In this document: positions 7,786 to 15,168 of the stretch, piece after piece
Layout: the number at the start of each line of letters is the position of its first letter
Numbering within the stretch: the stretch's first letter is position 1
Notes under the pieces: generated by a model
Told to the model about the DNA's origin: nothing
Database searches by the model: none
The model's input: the letters and a program-made list of their open reading frames with translations, nothing else
Program-made: the position numbers and the translations under genes
Assembly: GCA_902806095.1 (NCBI GenBank)
Contig: CADCVF010000035.1
Span: forward strand, 43,888-98,375
Direction: 5' to 3'
Length of the DNA stretch: 54,488 nucleotides
Origin: an uncultured Rubrobacteraceae bacterium
Lineage (GTDB): Bacteria > Actinomycetota > Rubrobacteria > Rubrobacterales > Rubrobacteraceae

Positions 7786-8499
7786 CTAGTTTAAGGCGTA
7801 GAGGGTGTCTAGCGCCAGTGTCATCATATTGTCCACGGCGCTACGCAGGTCCTCGTCGCTGATCCTGACTATCTCGGCGCCGATGGTGTCGGAGACGGTC
7901 AGCAAGCATCCGGCCCTCACGCCGTGCATTGCGGCTATAGTGAAGATCACCGCGGCCTCCATCTCGACGGCGAGCACCCCGAGGTCGTCCCATAACGCCG
8001 CAGGGTCTTCGGTAGGGTCGTAGAACAGGTCGGAGCTGACTACCTGGCCGACGAAGGTCCTTCGCCCGGCGCTCTCTGCCGCGTGGTGGGCGGCGTGGAC
8101 GATGTCGAAGTGGGCCGCCGGGGCGTAGGGGACGCCGCGGGTGATCGAGGAGACCGTTCCGTCCTGCGGGGCCGCCGAGGTCACGACGATGAGATCCCCC
8201 AGACGCAGCTCCCTGCTGTACCCTCCGCAGGTCCCGACCCTGAGCAGATTCTTCGCCCCGAGCTGTATGAGCTCCTCAGCAACGATGGAGGCGCTCGGAC
8301 ACCCCATGCCCGTAGCCTGGACCGAGACCGGCTTGCCCCTGTAAGTGCCCGTATACCCGAGCATCCCACGCTCTTCTGTCACAAGCTTCGCGTCCTCGAA
8401 GAAGGTCTCGGCGATGTACCTCGCCCTCAGGGGGTCACCGGGCAAGAGAACACTCTCCGCGAAATCTCCCGGCTCCGCCCGCACGTGAACAGGGCACAT
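7786..8499 (-). CDS. deoD: Purine-nucleoside phosphorylase, DeoD type
   Basis: A 237-residue hexamer-type PNP. The phosphate-binding VLLPGDPLRARYIAE and VGTCGG segments, the nucleoside-site VEMEAA, and SDT near the C-terminus (LLTVSDTIGAE) are all present; the family uses the Asp of SDT for the purine N7. It cleaves purine (deoxy)nucleosides with phosphate to base and (deoxy)ribose-1-phosphate. The ATG at 8499 is preferred to the GTG at 8526 because AAGGGAG lies 5 bases before it. It lies downstream of deoB and deoA on the same strand, so the three form a nucleoside salvage cluster, with a repeat element between deoA and deoD. Confidence 0.93.
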   Translation of the reverse strand: MCPVHVRAEPGDFAESVLLPGDPLRARYIAETFFEDAKLVTEERGMLGYTGTYRGKPVSVQATGMGCPSASIVAEELIQLGAKNLLRVGTCGGYSRELRLGDLIVVTSAAPQDGTVSSITRGVPYAPAAHFDIVHAAHHAAESAGRRTFVGQVVSSDLFYDPTEDPAALWDDLGVLAVEMEAAVIFTIAAMHGVRAGCLLTVSDTIGAEIVRISDEDLRSAVDNMMTLALDTLYALN

Positions 8500-8520
8500 T
8501 GCGACTCCCTTCGGTCGTCT

Positions 8521-8643
8521 TAGCACTTCAGCAAATCAGCACTTCAGCACGCGCCCTGACGGGCGCTTGTCAGCTTTTCTTTGCTGAAGTGCTGACAAGC
8601 CGCCTGGCGAAGCCCGGCGGCGTGCTGAAATGCTGAAGTGCTA
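8521..8643. repeat. Interspersed palindromic element, copy B (between deoA and deoD)
   Basis: Outer arms TAGCACTTCAGCA (8521-8533) and TGCTGAAGTGCTA (8631-8643) are perfect reverse complements. Inside are CTTGTCAGC / GCTGACAAG and a GC hairpin (GCGCCC-TGAC-GGGCGC). It begins 3 bases after the deoA stop on the minus strand and could fold as one cruciform-like structure. Confidence 0.75.
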
Positions 8644-8646
8644 TTT

Positions 8647-9921
8647 TCACAGGCTATCCAGAATAACAGGGGGAGGCTCTACGGGCTCGTCGGAGACTTC
8701 GAGCGCCTTTAGGACGAGGCGTCCGGCTCGCTCCGCTTCGCGTTCGCCGTAGAGGCGGGCTACGGGTTGGCCTTCTCGGAGAGGGTCTCCTGGTTTTACG
8801 AGGATTTCGATGCCTGAGCCGGGGTCGATGCGGTCGTCCTTTCTCTTGCGGCCGGCACCTAGAGCGAGGGCTGCGTTGCCGATGTCCGATGCCCCGAAAC
8901 GGGCTACGCAGCCGCCTCGCGGGGACTTTACTTCGCTGACCTCAGCCGAGACGGGGAGGTCTTCGAGGGCATCTGCGTCGCCGCCCTGGGCCCTGACGAA
9001 CTCGCGGAACTTCTCGTAGGCCGCACCCGAGGAGAGCGCGTTTGTGACGGCGGTGGCTCCTTCGGTGATGCCCTTGAGATCGAGCAGACGGGTGGCGACG
9101 TGGTTGACCTTGCTGGCGAGGTCGTCGGGGACGGGCTCGTTCTTGAGTAGCAGGACGCTCTCGCGGATTTCCAGGGCGTTGCCGATAGCGCTCCCAAGAG
9201 GGTTGTCCATGACCGTGATCAGGGCCGACGCGTCGATGCCGAGGTCCTCGCTCAGGCGTACGAGGAGGTCGGCCAGCTCGCGGGCTTCTTCTGTCGTCTT
9301 CATGAACGCACCCGAACCGCGCTTCACGTCGTAGAGGAGGTGGCCCGCTCCCGTGGCAACCTTCTTGGAGACGATCGATGAGCCGATAAGCGGCAGAGAG
9401 TCCACCGTGCCCGTCGTGTCGCGGAGGGCGTAGATCTCTTTGTCCGCCGGCGCGAGGTCCCCAGCCTCGATTATGGCGAGCCCGACCTCCTCGACCTGGT
9501 TCCTGAACTGTTCCTCGGAGAGGCTGCACGAGAAGCCGGGGATAGACTCCAGCTTGTCTACCGTACCGCCGGTCGCACCGAGGCCGCGCCCCGAAAGCTT
9601 GGCCACGGGAGCCCCGCAGGCCGCCACAATAGGAAGCGCCGTCAGGCTCACCTTGTCCCCCACGCCGCCCGTTGAGTGCTTGTCCACGCATTCGGGGAAG
9701 GAGTAAGTCTTGCCGGATTCGGCCATCGCGCGCGTCAGGGCGAGCGTCTCCCCATAACCCATTCCCTGGATGAAGATCGCCATGAGCAGCGAGGCCATCT
9801 GGTAGTCGTGCACTTCTCCCGTGGTGTAGCCTTCCACCACGTCCCTGATGAGCCCGTCGGAGAGTTCCCCGCCGAACTTCTTGGTCTCTATAGCATCCAG
9901 TATCACGTTCCCTGAGCCCAC
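8647..9921 (-). CDS. deoA: Pyrimidine-nucleoside (thymidine) phosphorylase
   Basis: A 424-residue enzyme of the thymidine/pyrimidine-nucleoside phosphorylase family. The catalytic DKHSTGGVGDK motif sits near residue 80. The Lys/Ser phosphate site continues through SGRGLGATGGTVDKLESIPG, and DVKRGSGAFMKT follows. The C-terminal domain (residues about 345-424) is the usual alpha/beta barrel-sandwich part. It converts thymidine, deoxyuridine or uridine plus phosphate to base and sugar-1-phosphate. The GTG at 9921 has AGGGA 5 bases upstream. It follows deoB by 39 bases and feeds deoxyribose-1-phosphate to it. Confidence 0.93.
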   Translation of the reverse strand: MGSGNVILDAIETKKFGGELSDGLIRDVVEGYTTGEVHDYQMASLLMAIFIQGMGYGETLALTRAMAESGKTYSFPECVDKHSTGGVGDKVSLTALPIVAACGAPVAKLSGRGLGATGGTVDKLESIPGFSCSLSEEQFRNQVEEVGLAIIEAGDLAPADKEIYALRDTTGTVDSLPLIGSSIVSKKVATGAGHLLYDVKRGSGAFMKTTEEARELADLLVRLSEDLGIDASALITVMDNPLGSAIGNALEIRESVLLLKNEPVPDDLASKVNHVATRLLDLKGITEGATAVTNALSSGAAYEKFREFVRAQGGDADALEDLPVSAEVSEVKSPRGGCVARFGASDIGNAALALGAGRKRKDDRIDPGSGIEILVKPGDPLREGQPVARLYGEREAERAGRLVLKALEVSDEPVEPPPVILDSL

Positions 9922-9960
9922 GCGGTCCCTGCCTCGAACGAGCGTTGCCGCCTTGCCATT

Positions 9961-11154
9961 CTAGCGGGTGTGCGGATCTCCGGCTCCCTGCGCGACGCTC
10001 CTGCCTGGAAGCCCGCCTTGGTCGACCCCGAGCCATGCGGCGACGGAGGCTCCGACATCGGAGAAGCTTTCGCGAATGCCGAGGCTGTGAGGTTCACCAC
10101 CGCCGACGATAAGGAGCGGGACGCGTTCGCGGGTGTGGTCCGTTCCTTTGAAGGTCGGATCGTTGCCGTGGTCCGCGGTGATGATTGCGAGGTCTTCTGC
10201 GGTTAGTGCATCGAGCAACTCAGTGAGCCTGTCGTCGAAGCACTCGATATTTTTGGCCATACCCTCAGGGTCGCGACGGTGGCCGTATTTGGCGTCGAAG
10301 TCAACGAGGTTTGCGAAGATCAGGCCCGACTCGACTCGGCCCAGGGCGCCGAGAATTGCGTCGACTTTGGCCGAGTCGTCGGGCGGGGCGGGTAGATGCT
10401 CTGTAATGCCACGGCCGTCGAAGATGTCCCTTATCTTGCCGACGGCCATGGTCTCATAGCCTGCGTTCTTTATGCGGTCCAGATAGGTCTCCGATGGCGG
10501 GGTTATGCCGTAGTCGTGACGATTCTCGTTCTCCCGTTCGTAGGAGCCGGGTTCGCCGTGGAAGGGACGGGCGATGACGCGCTCGACCATGATCTCACCC
10601 TCCCCGATGAGCATTTCGTGGGCCTTTTGGCAAGCTTCGTATAGTTCGTCTAATGGAATAACGCTTGTATTGGCGGCGATCTGGAAGACGGAGTCGGCTG
10701 AGGTGTAGATGATCCAGGCTCCCGTCTTCTCCTGCTCAGGACCGAGCTCTTCTATGATCTGGGTCCCCGAAGCTGGCCTGTTGCCAAGGATACCGCGTCC
10801 CGTCTCGTTCTCGAAGCGTTCCAATACGTCTTCAGGAAAGCCTTCCGGGTAGGTAGGCAGCGGGTCTTCGAGTACAAGTCCCATCATCTCCCAGTGTCCT
10901 GTGAGGGTGGCCTTGGCCGCTGATAGCTCTACCATTAGCCCGTGGGAAGCCTTGGGAGACTCGGCTGGCGGCAGGCCCTCGATCTCCTCGGCATTGCCGA
11001 GCCCGAGGGCCTGGAGGTTCGGCGCCCTGAGACCGCCCACGGCCCTCGCTGTGTTCGCCAGGGTGTTGGCGTCCTGGTCGCCGAAGTCAGCGGCGTCGGG
11101 GGCGTTGCCGGCGCCGAGGCCGTCGAGCACGATCACGACCACCCTGCGTCCCAT
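9961..11154 (-). CDS. deoB: Phosphopentomutase
   Basis: A 397-residue member of the alkaline phosphatase superfamily. The metal-binding start VVIVLDGLGAGNAPDA, the phosphorylated Thr in DANTLANTARAVG, and the C-terminal metal ligands in FANLVDFDAKYGHRRD and ITADHGNDPT are present. It interconverts (deoxy)ribose-1-phosphate and -5-phosphate and so links nucleoside breakdown to the pentose phosphate pathway. The start is the ATG at 11154, because AAAGGAGG lies 3 bases upstream; the GTG at 11169 would overlap that site. First gene of the deoB-deoA-deoD series. Confidence 0.94.
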   Translation of the reverse strand: MGRRVVVIVLDGLGAGNAPDAADFGDQDANTLANTARAVGGLRAPNLQALGLGNAEEIEGLPPAESPKASHGLMVELSAAKATLTGHWEMMGLVLEDPLPTYPEGFPEDVLERFENETGRGILGNRPASGTQIIEELGPEQEKTGAWIIYTSADSVFQIAANTSVIPLDELYEACQKAHEMLIGEGEIMVERVIARPFHGEPGSYERENENRHDYGITPPSETYLDRIKNAGYETMAVGKIRDIFDGRGITEHLPAPPDDSAKVDAILGALGRVESGLIFANLVDFDAKYGHRRDPEGMAKNIECFDDRLTELLDALTAEDLAIITADHGNDPTFKGTDHTRERVPLLIVGGGEPHSLGIRESFSDVGASVAAWLGVDQGGLPGRSVAQGAGDPHTR

Positions 11155-11254
11155 CAGCCTCCTTTCCACTCCTGGATCATCTTAGCGCCTTCATCCGTTC
11201 GTCGCCTGGCTACGTAGGGTAAGTAATACTCCAGACTACGAGACGAGGAGTAGC

Positions 11255-11731
11255 ATGGGCTCTGGGAACAAGGTGCGAGAGGCGAACGTCGAGGACGTCG
11301 CTGAGATCTGCGGTCTCGTCAGGGAGCTGGCCGAGACGGTCGGCGACTCGCCGCCTTCGGAAGAAGCCATCAGGGCGCGGCTCGAGGAGCTCCTGGACGA
11401 ACCAAGGGCGCGGGTCCTCATCGCCGAGAACGAGGTCGGGATCGTGGGAGGGGCGAGCTTCTGGATCAAACCCGACCTCGCCCATGGCGACACCGTCGTC
11501 GAGGTGCCGATGCTGGTAGTCGCAGAGAGGCACAGACGGTCCGGGGTGGGCAAGCTCCTGATGGAGGAGGTGCGCAACTTCGCTTCCGAAAACGACGCAT
11601 CCCAGATCGAACTGGTCGCCACCCGCGCGAACCTGACGGCCCGCGCGTTCTACCGCTCCCTCGGCTTCGTCGAGGCCGACGTGGTCTCGCTGGAGTTCGT
11701 AGGGTCTCAGGAAGACCCGCCCGAAGAATGA
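11255..11731 (+). CDS. GNAT family N-acetyltransferase
   Basis: A 158-residue single-domain GNAT. Strand-helix order is typical: an N-terminal VREANVEDVAEICGLVRELA, the central EVPMLVVAERHRRSGVGKLL with the acetyl-CoA R-x-x-G-x-G pyrophosphate loop, and the C-terminal LVATRANLTARAFYRSLGF that ends the family fold. The acceptor substrate cannot be told. GAGGAG lies 5 bases before the ATG. It is divergent from deoB and convergent with the following membrane protein gene. Confidence 0.88.
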   Translation: MGSGNKVREANVEDVAEICGLVRELAETVGDSPPSEEAIRARLEELLDEPRARVLIAENEVGIVGGASFWIKPDLAHGDTVVEVPMLVVAERHRRSGVGKLLMEEVRNFASENDASQIELVATRANLTARAFYRSLGFVEADVVSLEFVGSQEDPPEE

Positions 11732-11749
11732 CCCTCGTGGAGGCCAGGA

Positions 11750-12289
11750 TCAGGCAACGCCCAGGAAGTAGTAAGCCGCCCCGAACACGATCCCAATGGC
11801 TGCGCAGAACAGCGCGGCCCTCAGCCTTCCGACCTCGTGTACCTCCGCGAGCCCGAGCGGCATGAGCACGAGCCCGGAGTAAGCTGCCCCCAGAGGCCCT
11901 AGCACCGGGACGGCGGCGAGGGGCAGGTAGAAGCCCAGCGGGTAAGCGAGGACCCTCCAGGTTACGACGTACCCGTGCCGGCCACCGAGGACGCCGAGAT
12001 GGTAGAGGCCGGCGAGGAGGAAGGATAGCGGAAGCGGCAGTACGACCGCTACCAGCGCGGGATAGAGTCCCCAGAAGAGCAGCCACAGGATCGCGGCAGG
12101 GAGGCCGGAGAAGATGAGGAAGAGGGCAGGCGCTCTCAAGTCCGGAATCCTTGGCAAGAGCTCGAAGAACCTGACCGGGTGCACGAGTAGCATCGCCAGC
12201 GTCCGCGCGTAGCTAGAGAAAGGCCGCGAGACGTCCCACTCGCTGGCGCCGCCCCTGATCGTGTCCCGCGTGTAGCCGCGCTTAGCCAC
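11750..12289 (-). CDS. Yip1-like multi-spanning membrane protein
   Basis: About 179 residues from the GTG at 12289. The N-terminal motif SSYARTLAMLLVHPVRFFEL followed by four or five hydrophobic segments is the pattern of bacterial Yip1/DUF1282 proteins, in which a conserved (hP)xxFF motif precedes the first membrane segment. Its role is unknown. The frame is open to 12433, but that would run into the coding start of the divergent DUF2723 gene, so a start within 12240-12290 is more likely; no strong ribosome site decides it. Confidence 0.65.
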   Translation of the reverse strand: MAKRGYTRDTIRGGASEWDVSRPFSSYARTLAMLLVHPVRFFELLPRIPDLRAPALFLIFSGLPAAILWLLFWGLYPALVAVVLPLPLSFLLAGLYHLGVLGGRHGYVVTWRVLAYPLGFYLPLAAVPVLGPLGAAYSGLVLMPLGLAEVHEVGRLRAALFCAAIGIVFGAAYYFLGVA

Positions 12290-12347
12290 GTACTGAGTAT
12301 ACAGAGGCCCATCGGGTAGGGCGGTGCACGTAGTATTCTGCCCTACG

Positions 12348-13958
12348 ATGAATCCCTCCTCTGGCGACAGGATCGGATCTCCCCGGCAGGGCTCGGCTTT
12401 GCTCGGGGGGGCTGTGGCGATCTTCGTCGGCATCCTCTACATCGGGACCCTGGCGCCGACGGTACTGCCTTACGGCGTTCCGGACACGCTCGACTCCCCG
12501 ATGCTGCAGGCCGAGGTCACGGTGCTCGGGGTCGGACATCCGACCGGCTACCCCACATACATGATGCTGACACACCTCTTCACCTACCTGCCGTTCGGGG
12601 ACCCAGCCTACCGGGTGAACCTCGCCTCCGCCGTCTACGGCGTCGCGGCGGTGTTCGTCGTGTACCTCGCAGGACTGCGGCTTGCAGGACGTGCAGTGGC
12701 AGCGGCGGCCGGGGCGCTGGCCTTAGGGCTCTCCGGGGCGTTCTGGAGCCAGGCTGTGATCGCCGAGGTCTACACCTTCGAGGCACTCCTCGTCGCGCTC
12801 GTGATCCTCTTCCTGCTCACCTGGAGAGACCGCCGCGACGCCCGATACCTGCTGCTCTGCACCTTCCTGGTAGGCCTCTCCCTTACCCACCACCTGACGA
12901 GTATTCTGCTAGTCCCCGGCGCTCTGGCCTTCGTGCTCCTTACCGACAGGCACGCGCCTTCGAGGACGGGGCTTATGCTGAAGAGCGTCGGGCTCTTTTT
13001 GCTCGGCCTCCTTCCGCTCCTCTACCTCCCGATACGGGCCCTGATGCAAGCGCCTCTGAACGAGGCTGATCCCTCGACCCCCTGGCGCTTCCTGCTACTC
13101 GTCACGGGCGGTAGTTTCGTGGCCGAGTCTTCGGAGAAGGGTAGGAATTGCAGCCCTTCGAGCCTCGCGCTTGCGGACCCCTCCACCAAACTACAGCTGC
13201 TGGGGGATCAGCTCCTCGGGCAGTACTCTCTCTTCCTGATGGTAGTCGGCGTACTGGCGGCCTCTTACCTACTCTTTACGGATCGTGCAACGGTCGTACT
13301 TCTCGGCACGCTCTTCTTCGGGTGTCTCGGGCAGGCCGCTGTTTACCTGCAGTTGGGGATCGAGGACTTCTACGTTTTCCTCATCCCCGCCTTTCTGGCT
13401 TTCGGACTGTGTATCTCGGCTGGCCTCGGAGCCTTGCTGCGGGTGGCGGAGAGCCTGGAGATCGGCTCCACTACCAGCCGCGTCCTCTTGGTTGTCCTCA
13501 TTGCCCTGCTGCTCATCGTACCGCTCGTGGGTGTGCGCGACGCCTACGCCGCGCACGACCGTAGCGAAGATTACGGAGGACGCAGGAAGATCGAGGCCGT
13601 GGCCAGCAACGTGGAGAACGGCGCGACGGTGCTGCATCATAGGAGCCCGCTCTGGTACATGGTGCTCGTCGAGCGGAGGAGGCGGGATCTCACCCTCGCG
13701 GACCCCTTCTGTACATCCTGGGACCGCCACACCGACGTAGTCTGGCCAGACCAGAGCAGCGCCGCCGAAGCCGCCGAGCGCTACGGCACTGACGACTCCA
13801 CAGGTGTGGAGGCCGCGCGGAGGGCTTCCAGGAACGGACCCGTCTATCTTCTGGCCAACGACCGTGCTCGGTTGGAAATCTTCCGAGATGCGGGCTTCGA
13901 TATGGTGCCGGTCGAGAAGAACGATTTCCTCTACGAAATCGTGCCCCGGCGCCAGTAG
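12348..13958 (+). CDS. DUF2723 membrane protein (protein O-mannosyltransferase-like)
   Basis: A 536-residue integral membrane protein of the DUF2723/TMEM260 type. The N-terminal domain shows the family signature: a Pro/Asp-containing first loop (GVPDTLDSPMLQAEVTVLG, then VGHPTGYPTY) followed by about ten membrane segments. A soluble C-terminal part (about 400-536) looks globular (LLANDRARLEIF). Related GT-C fold enzymes transfer sugars from polyprenyl carriers to proteins or lipids at the outer face. The acidic pair near the first loop could be catalytic, by analogy. ATG at 12348. It is divergent from the Yip1-like gene, 58 bases apart. Confidence 0.85.
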   Translation: MNPSSGDRIGSPRQGSALLGGAVAIFVGILYIGTLAPTVLPYGVPDTLDSPMLQAEVTVLGVGHPTGYPTYMMLTHLFTYLPFGDPAYRVNLASAVYGVAAVFVVYLAGLRLAGRAVAAAAGALALGLSGAFWSQAVIAEVYTFEALLVALVILFLLTWRDRRDARYLLLCTFLVGLSLTHHLTSILLVPGALAFVLLTDRHAPSRTGLMLKSVGLFLLGLLPLLYLPIRALMQAPLNEADPSTPWRFLLLVTGGSFVAESSEKGRNCSPSSLALADPSTKLQLLGDQLLGQYSLFLMVVGVLAASYLLFTDRATVVLLGTLFFGCLGQAAVYLQLGIEDFYVFLIPAFLAFGLCISAGLGALLRVAESLEIGSTTSRVLLVVLIALLLIVPLVGVRDAYAAHDRSEDYGGRRKIEAVASNVENGATVLHHRSPLWYMVLVERRRRDLTLADPFCTSWDRHTDVVWPDQSSAAEAAERYGTDDSTGVEAARRASRNGPVYLLANDRARLEIFRDAGFDMVPVEKNDFLYEIVPRRQ

Positions 13959-13980
13959 AGCGCGTGACCTACCCGTCTTT

Positions 13981-14205
13981 TTAGCCGAGTCCGGCTTCGC
14001 GGGCGCGGACGATGGCCTGGGCACGGTCGGCGACCTGGAGTTTGGTGAAGATATTGGAGACGTAGTTGCGTACGGTCTTCAGGCTGAAGAAGAGCTTTTC
14101 GGCGATTTATTGGTTATTGTGTCCGGCGGCGACGAGGTCCAGGATCTCGCGCTCGCGGTCAGTGAGCTCGGGGAGGATTGTGCGTTGTCGCGGGACGATT
14201 CGATA
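13981..14205 (-). pseudogene. Broken LuxR/NarL-type response regulator C-terminal fragment
   Basis: On the minus strand, LPELTDREREILDLVAAGHN is followed by NQ, a TAA stop (14107-14109), and then IAEKLFFSLKTVRNYVSNIF and the rest of a LuxR-type HTH ending AREAGLG and TAA (13981-13983). The stop falls exactly where family members have Glu (N-x-E-I-A), so a GAA to TAA change explains it. The receiver domain is absent upstream, where the vapBC promoter now lies. It is a dead remnant, not a small gene. Confidence 0.85.
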
Positions 14206-14268
14206 AGTATGTCAAGGGAGCCCTGTGTCCCGACGGCAGAGGCACGGGTCCCGAAGTTTGGGAACCGA

Positions 14269-14318
14269 TTGAGAACGGAGCGGACGCACTTTACAATACA
14301 CATCAGGAGGTGTATTGT
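14269..14318 (+). promoter_or_regulatory. vapBC promoter and palindromic operator
   Basis: TTGAGA (14269-14274), a 17-base spacer and TACAAT (14292-14297) form a near-consensus promoter. ACAATACAC (14293-14301) and GTGTATTGT (14310-14318) are perfect arms with an 8-base spacer. The palindrome covers the -10 and the AGGAGG ribosome site, so a VapBC complex bound there would block both transcription and translation start. Confidence 0.8.
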
Positions 14319-14319
14319 T

Positions 14320-14520
14320 ATGCGCACGAACATCGTGCTTGACGACGAGCTGGTTGAGGAGGCGTTCCGGCACTCGGATGCGAAGACGAAGCGGGAGTTG
14401 GTTGACCAGGCCTTGCGGGAGTTCGTCGAGAACCGCAAGCGCAGGGACATCCGGGAGTTGCGGGGGAAGATCACGTTCCATCCCGGCTACGACTACAAAG
14501 CGTTACGCGAAGGGAAGTAG
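14320..14520 (+). CDS. vapB: VapB-type antitoxin (ribbon-helix-helix)
   Basis: A 66-residue antitoxin. MRTNIVLDDELVEEAFRHSD is the ribbon-helix-helix DNA-binding half; the helical ELVDQALREFVENRKRRDIR dimerises; the tail GKITFHPGYDYKALREGK would wrap the toxin. AGGAGG lies 9 bases before the ATG. It is expected to bind VapC and to repress its own promoter through the palindrome at 14293-14318. The toxin gene follows with only two bases between. Confidence 0.88.
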   Translation: MRTNIVLDDELVEEAFRHSDAKTKRELVDQALREFVENRKRRDIRELRGKITFHPGYDYKALREGK

Positions 14521-14522
14521 CC

Positions 14523-14921
14523 CTGTACCTGGTAGACACCTCGGTGTGGATCGATTACCTGGCGGGGACGGAGACGGAGGCCACGGGACGCTTCGCGGAG
14601 TTATTGAACCGGGGTTACGTGGTAGGACTCACGAGCGTCGTGTACCAGGAGATCGTCCAAGGCGTCTCTTCGCGGCGGGAGTTCGAGCAAACATCCGAGT
14701 ACTTGGGCTCCCAGACCTTCTACCATCCGCAGGATTCCGTCGGGAGCTACCGGGAGGCAGCGCGCATGTACTTCGACTGTCGCCGCGCGGGAATAACCAT
14801 CCGTAGCTCCACAGATTGCCTCGTCGCCCGCGTAGCTATCGAGCACGGCCTGATGCTGCTCCACGACGACCGGGACTTCGAGGCTATGGCCAGCGTGGTC
14901 CCAGACCTAGCGCTCGCCTGA
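14523..14921 (+). CDS. vapC: VapC-type PIN-domain ribonuclease toxin with probable CTG start
   Basis: A 132-residue PIN domain. The catalytic acids are at the start (LYLVDTSVWIDYLAG, Asp5), in the middle (VVYQEIVQG, Glu), and near the end (SSTDCLVARVAIEHG, Asp, and LHDDRDFEAMA, Asp/Asp). VapC toxins cut tRNA or rRNA with Mg2+ or Mn2+. The only start keeping the first catalytic Asp is CTG at 14523, with GAAGGGAAG 5 bases ahead; the GTG at 14544 would lose it. Translation is probably coupled to vapB, whose stop is 2 bases upstream. Confidence 0.85.
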   Translation: MYLVDTSVWIDYLAGTETEATGRFAELLNRGYVVGLTSVVYQEIVQGVSSRREFEQTSEYLGSQTFYHPQDSVGSYREAARMYFDCRRAGITIRSSTDCLVARVAIEHGLMLLHDDRDFEAMASVVPDLALA

Positions 14922-15117
14922 GGCCGGCGCTTCGGCGCGCCGAGGTTGAGGGATGGAGGCAGGCCGGTGTCGGACACCGTGATCGAAGACCGCAGGTTGG
15001 CTCTGCCGAGTCCGTGACTACCCTTTGGAGGCGGCGCGCATGGTGTCGGTGCTGGTGTACCAAGAAGCATAGACATCGCCAGATGTTGCGGCCGGCGGTA
15101 ACGGCCGTCCGATCATC

Positions 15118-15123
15118 TATAAT
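15118..15123 (+). promoter_or_regulatory. Consensus -10 box upstream of acnA
   Basis: TATAAT 45 bases before the acnA ATG. No good -35 lies at 16-18 bases; a GC-rich hairpin-like stretch (GGCCGGCGGTAACGGCC) is there instead. An activator or extended contacts may be needed. Confidence 0.45.
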
Positions 15124-15168
15124 CAGGTTGCATCAAGCCTGAGAATTCTGGAAAGAGGTTGAGACTAC

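Noticed and set aside
13269-14024. 251-residue minus-strand open frame
   Set aside because: Shadow of the DUF2723 gene; crosses the LuxR remnant in a different frame.
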